Below, piece by piece: positions 59,926 through 64,000 of a DNA stretch of 64,000 nucleotides. Within the stretch, counting starts at the first letter, position 1; each line of letters opens with the position of its first letter. The stretch lies in assembly GCA_949825065.1 (NCBI GenBank), contig OX463845.1:25460728-25524727 (forward strand), written 5' to 3'. A program made the position numbers and the translations under genes. The stretch comes from Odontocerum albicorne (lineage: Eukaryota; Arthropoda; Insecta; Trichoptera; Odontoceridae). Below the pieces are notes generated by a model that was not told the origin of the DNA, made no database searches, and saw only the letters and a program-made list of their open reading frames with translations.

Positions 59926-60483
59926 ATTTTGCTTCCTCTTTACAACAACCTCCAGGCGATTCTTGCGAGAGTAGTCAACTCTGAAAACAATTTGTGAATG
60001 AATTTGCTTACCTGGGCTCCTTGATGACCACCAGAGGTTCCTGTGAGAAGAAGATAACTAAAGGAGGGATGAATTGCCTGGAGGTGATTTGGAGTAATGG
60101 AGGAATCCTAAGAAAACCCATGATTTTGGTCCAAACCCTCTTTTTTCATTTGTCATGGTACCGGAACACTCAAGGGTCGCAATAGAAAATAATTTATACT
60201 TTTAAATGTAACGTTAGAGGCGACGTATAGATCAGTGGAGAACGACAACCTCGAGCGCTCGATTCTGGCGTGTAAATTGTCAGTGTTAGCAGAAACTGAG
60301 CACCTATCCGATGGAGTTACCAGATGAAAAAAAAACAGTGGGCTGCTAATTTCAGAAGATGCAACATATGGCAAGAGGTTACTTGTGCGGAACAAGGCTG
60401 GTTGATGGCAATGGTGATCACGATCCTCATAATTTAAGGAATTACCAAAAAGGGAAAATAATGTTGTAAAGAGGAAGCAAAAT
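59926..60483. repeat. 21-bp perfect inverted repeat pair, 558 bp apart end to end
   Basis: ATTTTGCTTCCTCTTTACAA (plus C) at 59926-59946 is exactly complementary to GTTGTAAAGAGGAAGCAAAA (plus T) at 60463-60483. A second inner pair, CCTCCAGGC (about 59950) and GCCTGGAGG (about 60075), is also complementary. The enclosed DNA includes a LINE-like fragment. The outer right arm ends 16 bp before the deleted mariner. Confidence 0.85.
59970..60190 (+). mobile_element. LINE reverse transcriptase fragment (RTE-like)
   Basis: The 63-codon frame MNEFAYLGSLMTTRGSCEKK at 59994 matches the pattern 'V.EF.YLGS..T..G.CE.EI..RI' that follows the active site in LINE reverse transcriptases. Farther pieces are not recognised. 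Confidence 0.65.
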
Positions 60484-60499
60484 AATTGTCCGAGGCATA

Positions 60500-61440
60500 T
60501 CCAGAAAGTAAGTGTACTGAATTTTTGTAGGTTACAATTTTTTTTATTTAAACAAAAAAAATACGTGGTTACCGTAGTACATATGTAAGCTATTTTTCGA
60601 CATGGTCGCCATTCCTCTCAATGCAGGTGGTGAAGCGGGGTATCAACTTTTTGATGCCTTCCTCGAAGTAGTTTCCCGCCAACCCCTCCGTCCACTTCTC
60701 CACCTCCTCCTTTACCTCCTCGTCGGTTGAAAACCTTTTTCCACCCATGTGTAGCTTCAGGGAGGTAAAGAGATAGTAATCTGAAGGTGCTAGGTCAGGG
60801 GAATGCGCGGGATGGTTCAGGGCATCCCATTTAAACGAGGCGAGCAGTTCCTTCGTGGCGTTGGCCGTGTGTGGTCTGGCATTGTCGTGCAGCAGGCAGA
60901 CTTCCTTTGTCAGCATGCCTCTCCTCTTGTTCTGAATCGCCTTCCGCAATTTTTTTAGGGTCTCACAGTATCTTGCAGAGTTGATGGTCTCCCCTTGAGG
61001 CATATATTCAATTAAAATTATGCCTTGACAGTCCCAAAACACGGATGCCATGATTTTCTTGGCTGAAATTGTGGTTTTGAACTTTTTGGCGGAGGGTGAA
61101 GAGGTGTGACGTGACCGTTTTTAAACTCGCGACACCACTTGTACACACTCGTACGATTCATAGCTTTATCACCATATGCAGTTTTCACCTCATTATAAAC
61201 CTCAACCGAAGGTTTTCCCTTCCAAACGAGATAACGGATGACGCCGCGTATTTCGCACTTGGCGGGAGATTGGTTTGACATTTTTCACAAAACGTGTTGT
61301 CGCGTCGGCACTTCTCATCGTACTGACCTCGAACCGGTCTCATTGCGGAGGGGAAGGGTCAGGCTACACGGAAATGTAGCCAACATGTCGAAAATAAAAT
61401 CCATCCGGTCGTGAGAGCCTCAGTACACTTACTTTCTGGA
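60500..61440 (-). mobile_element. mariner, internally deleted (941 bp)
   Basis: TA at 60498-60499 and 61441-61442 flank matching ends: TCCAGAAAGTAAGTGTACTG on the left and the same sequence on the minus strand at the right. At 941 bp it lacks roughly 340 bp of a standard mariner, from the gene's middle. Intact ends mean it could still be mobilised by a full-length relative. Its ends differ from those of the two other mariners in the window. Confidence 0.95.
60590..61281 (-). pseudogene. mariner D34D transposase with central deletion
   Basis: The N-terminal piece (start at 61281, MSNQSPAKCEIRGVIRYLVW) carries the first helix-turn-helix through 'YKWCREFKNGHVT'. The sequence then jumps to 'LHPPPK', losing the second helix-turn-helix and the first catalytic aspartate. 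At a run of five T (about 61083-61087, an A run on the coding strand) one base appears missing, so the C-terminal half is read in another frame. That half has 'KIMASVFWDCQGIILIEY', the second aspartate in LLHDNARPHTA and the third in HSPDLAPSDYY, 34 residues apart, then runs to the stop at 60590. Catalysis is impossible without the first aspartate. Subfamily not assigned. Confidence 0.93.
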
Positions 61441-62608
61441 TACGCATAGTAAAAACACAAAAAAAATTGACCAGAAGTTTTCATTACATTTAAATTTGTT
61501 TTAATTTCAATTATTAACACTTATTACTTTTTCACTAGTATTCAGCGAACTAGCTTTAAATAACTATTAAAATTGTGAAAACTTAGGTTAAAAAATCAAC
61601 CAAGTACCTAATCAATAAATGCTAATATTTTTTTACACTGCTTAGACAAATTATGATAAAATTGGTAAGCATCACTTGACACTTATAGTGATATTTAAAC
61701 ATTAAAAAAATATCTAACGCTTTAATATTGATGTTCTTTAATTTTTTTAAATGTTTTGAAGTAGTTAACAATCTAATATGAATCATGATAAAAATTTGAT
61801 AAGCAAAATTTTATCAACAAAGCAAACAAAATATTAAAGGTTAACTATACATATAACTACTTCCAATCTTGTAAAAATATAATTAATTTTCAACACTCTT
61901 ACTAACAATTTTCCATTGGTCATGGACATGATAAAAATAAAGGTTCAAGTTGTCAAAACGTATCATTGAAAAGAAAGTTCATTTATTAATAGTGAGTGAG
62001 AAAGTGTCGAGAGTGCAATATACTCGTAGTAGCTAACTCGGATATGGACATATTTGGTTCCGCACTGCCCGAGTCCAGGAGGACAGTGGCTGAATTGGTG
62101 GAAGAATAAGGGTTTTCGTCTTTTTCAATGTATATTCACTAATGTGTAAACATTACCGAACTGTGAATGTGATGGAAACTGGTAATTGGAAATTTAATCG
62201 TTCGTATTGTTCGAAAATGTTCCATTTTATGGACCTATACGTGTTTACCAAATAAATATAAAATAAAATGAAACAGATTTATTACATTTAAAATTAAATA
62301 AAAATAATAAAAGTATTTAATGAAGTCTAAAGATATTATTATATATAATATATATTATATATCAGCATTTGCGATGTATTAAGCACTGATTTTATATTGT
62401 TTTTTTTTCTAACATACGATCGAACTTACTCTTATTTTCTTTCATGAAATATTGCTGTCCTAGTTTAGAGATGTTGTGTTTTTACATTTTCCTTCCTACT
62501 TGAATCATGAACACTTCTTGTTATTAAATTATAGCGATGTATCAACAAATATGTTTTTATCAAAATTATATTTATATTCTCAAGCATAATGTAAAATATC
62601 AAAATAAG
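61441..62608. other. AT-rich DNA, nothing recognised
   Basis: An AT palindrome lies near 62338-62362. No gene or repeat terminus was identified. Confidence 0.45.
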
Positions 62609-62613
62609 AAAAA
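62609..62613 (-). terminator. Pol III terminator of tRNA-Cys
   Basis: A run of five A on the plus strand (TTTTT in the transcript sense) lies 10 nt past the tRNA 3' end, the expected RNA polymerase III stop. Confidence 0.75.
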
Positions 62614-62623
62614 TAAACATTAC

Positions 62624-62695
62624 AGGGGACACCCGGGTTTGAACCGGGGACCTCTCGATCTGCAGTCGAATGCTCTACCACTGAGCTATATCCCC
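62624..62695 (-). tRNA. tRNA-Cys (anticodon GCA)
   Basis: The gene is 72 nt, and every arm folds. Acceptor GGGGATA pairs with TGTCCCC (one wobble pair). The D arm is GCTC-AGTGGTA-GAGC, and the anticodon stem TTCGA/TCGAG encloses loop CTGCAGA with anticodon GCA. The T arm is CCCGG-TTCAAAC-CCGGG. The discriminator base is T, as expected for cysteine tRNA. Internal A box and B box (GGTTCAAAC) are intact, there is no intron, and CCA is not encoded, as usual in eukaryotic nuclei. The good fold argues for a functional gene rather than a SINE head. It stands alone: no other tRNA gene or host gene is visible within the window. Confidence 0.97.
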
Positions 62696-63044
62696 ACATA
62701 GCTAAAATGAGTAACAAACTCGTTTTAAACAATGTATGATATATTTTATCGCGATTTGCTATGATGATTTACTCGTATCTGCCTACGCAAGCTATTAACG
62801 CCTGTCTATCTATATACTCGTACATCACGGCTTATTGTTATAATATTATGTAATATGTATGAGTATATCCACACATCATTTAGGTAAATTAATACAAATA
62901 AGTTAATATATGTGTTTCTTAGGAAAGGATTGATACTCTTGGATTGGAATGATAAATTATGCGGACTTACGTGATATATACGTGTAATTGTAATAACAAT
63001 GGAGAAATATCTACTTAATTTTTCATCGTTATATATCTTCAGTA
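62696..63044. other. AT-rich DNA, nothing recognised
   Basis: Two TACTCGTA octamers (62770 and 62815) occur here. Otherwise featureless. Confidence 0.5.
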
Positions 63045-63200
63045 AGATACATGCAAAAGTCTAGTTTACTGTAGACACGACAAATGAAAGGCAACAAACG
63101 CAGATTCAAATAGTTTGAGTGTCCACTGTAAATAACCTGTTATTTATTCTTCAATTAAGTCGTTATTAAATTTCTTGTCATATAAAAATAAATAAATATA
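63045..63200 (+). repeat. Dispersed retroposon-like repeat, second copy
   Basis: GATACATGCAAAAGTCTAGT, ACGACAAATGAAAGGCAACA and AATTTCTTGTCATATAAAAA match 28185-28345 in order and spacing. The tail is AAATAAATAAATA. Confidence 0.75.
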
Positions 63201-63623
63201 TTTGGAATATAGCTGAGGTAACAAAACAAGGTGTACCATATTTTAAAACTCAAGTCGGCTTTCTCAGAGTTTTCACCATCGTCATCATAAATGGCACTAG
63301 AAATCATTGATCGCATTTTTTATTTGCACCTCGGGGTTTCCAAGTGCTGGTTTGGCTTATAAATCCATTTGAAAAACAAATTCAATAGAGTTAACTATTT
63401 GTTATCTAATACGCGACACTCTTGCAACCTCAACATATAGAAATTACATTCTGACAAATAGCGCAATATATCTATACAATATTTATTTATTTAAAATATA
63501 TACGACACTTGAGCACCTTTTAAAATCATAACAACAATTAGTAAATACAAAATGTCCACACATAAGCCGCGTGAAGTTAAAAAAAAGAAAATTAAACAAG
63601 AATGAAATAAAAAAATGCTAATA
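63201..63623. other. AT-rich DNA, nothing recognised
   Basis: No gene or repeat was identified. Confidence 0.45.
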
Positions 63624-64000
63624 TATTGGGTGTTAACATAAGTTGTGTCCGTTTTTTTTTCAATTTAAAAATGCGCACCAAAAGTAAAACAAAATGGTAA
63701 ATGTAAAAGTAAAACAAAATGGCAATCAACCAAATATTAGGTGTTAACATAATTTGTGTCCGTTTTTTTCCAAATTTAAAAATGAGCACCAAAAGTAAAA
63801 CAAAATGGTAAAAATTATACATCATTCGAAAGAAAATTTTCTGTTTCACAAGATATTGTGTTAGCTTTTATGTTACATGAGGACCGCTTAAACCATATTA
63901 TTCATGAAGATTCCCTTCAAACCACCGTAGAATTGGCTGAGCAGATGAATTGTACTCACAGGACTGTGTACCGCCATCTTAAATCAATGGGAAAAATCCA
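63624..64000 (+). mobile_element. mariner-like element, duplicated 5' end, cut by window edge
   Basis: Two tandem copies of a terminal sequence begin TATTGGGTGTTAACATAA at 63624 and TATTAGGTGTTAACATAA at 63735, 111 bp apart, each with a GTGTCCGTTTTTTT block and AGTAAAACAAAATGG. After the second copy a plus-strand frame from about 63871 to the edge reads MLHEDRLNHIIHEDSLQTTV and then ELAEQMNCTHRTVYRHLKSM. This is the second helix-turn-helix of a mariner transposase (compare 'DLAEELNVDHSTVVRHL' in the family). The first helix-turn-helix seems deleted, and the catalytic part would lie beyond 64000. Confidence 0.8.

Noticed and set aside
63592..63849. 85-codon minus-strand frame with an internal repeat
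   Set aside because: The repeat is the duplicated mariner terminus read antisense, not a repetitive protein.

Overview
This window is eukaryotic, AT-rich (roughly two thirds A+T by eye), gene-poor and dominated by transposable elements. Mariner/Tc1-type DNA transposons, decayed non-LTR retrotransposons (LINEs) and a tRNA-headed SINE family, with no bacterial operon structure, point to an invertebrate, most likely an arthropod. A crustacean such as a parasitic copepod would fit, but nothing here proves the species. No host protein-coding gene can be supported. Most reading frames of 60-130 codons are chance AT-rich frames, antisense shadows of transposases, or translations of repeats. The one confident cellular gene is a nuclear tRNA-Cys(GCA) at 62624-62695 on the minus strand.

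Layout. 1-7.3 kb: SINE copies and one LINE 3' end. 7.29-9.53 kb: two different minus-strand mariner-superfamily elements only 11 bp apart, an internally deleted D41D-type copy and a nearly complete D34D mariner broken by one 16-bp insertion. 10.7-16 kb: several LINE fragments. 22.38-23.67 kb: a full mariner with an open 339-codon transposase and 31-bp identical terminal repeats, the best-preserved gene here. 24.5-26.1 kb: LINE fragments around a Tigger-like non-autonomous element. 29.4-29.5 kb: a candidate piggyBac-type terminus. 31.18-32.36 kb: a long (TA)n tract interrupted by a 200-N assembly gap. 37.56-38.35 kb: a pogo/Tigger deletion derivative. 47.9-53.3 kb: long hairpins and a foldback MITE. 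54-60.2 kb: the densest LINE/SINE cluster. 60.5-61.44 kb: an internally deleted mariner. 63.62-64 kb: a mariner-like 5' end, duplicated in tandem and cut by the window edge.

Interactions are those of mobile DNA. Intact or recently intact transposases (22.4 kb, 8.2 kb) sit among deletion derivatives that keep termini but no enzyme. The SINE copies share one tRNA-like head joined to at least two different 3' bodies. The most unusual signal outside known elements is the octamer TACTCGTA (or its complement), counted by hand at least 31 times where base composition predicts about two or three. A few GC-richer islands with CCAAT, CRE, YY1/Pho or E2F-like motifs are the only places where unseen host promoters or first exons might lie.
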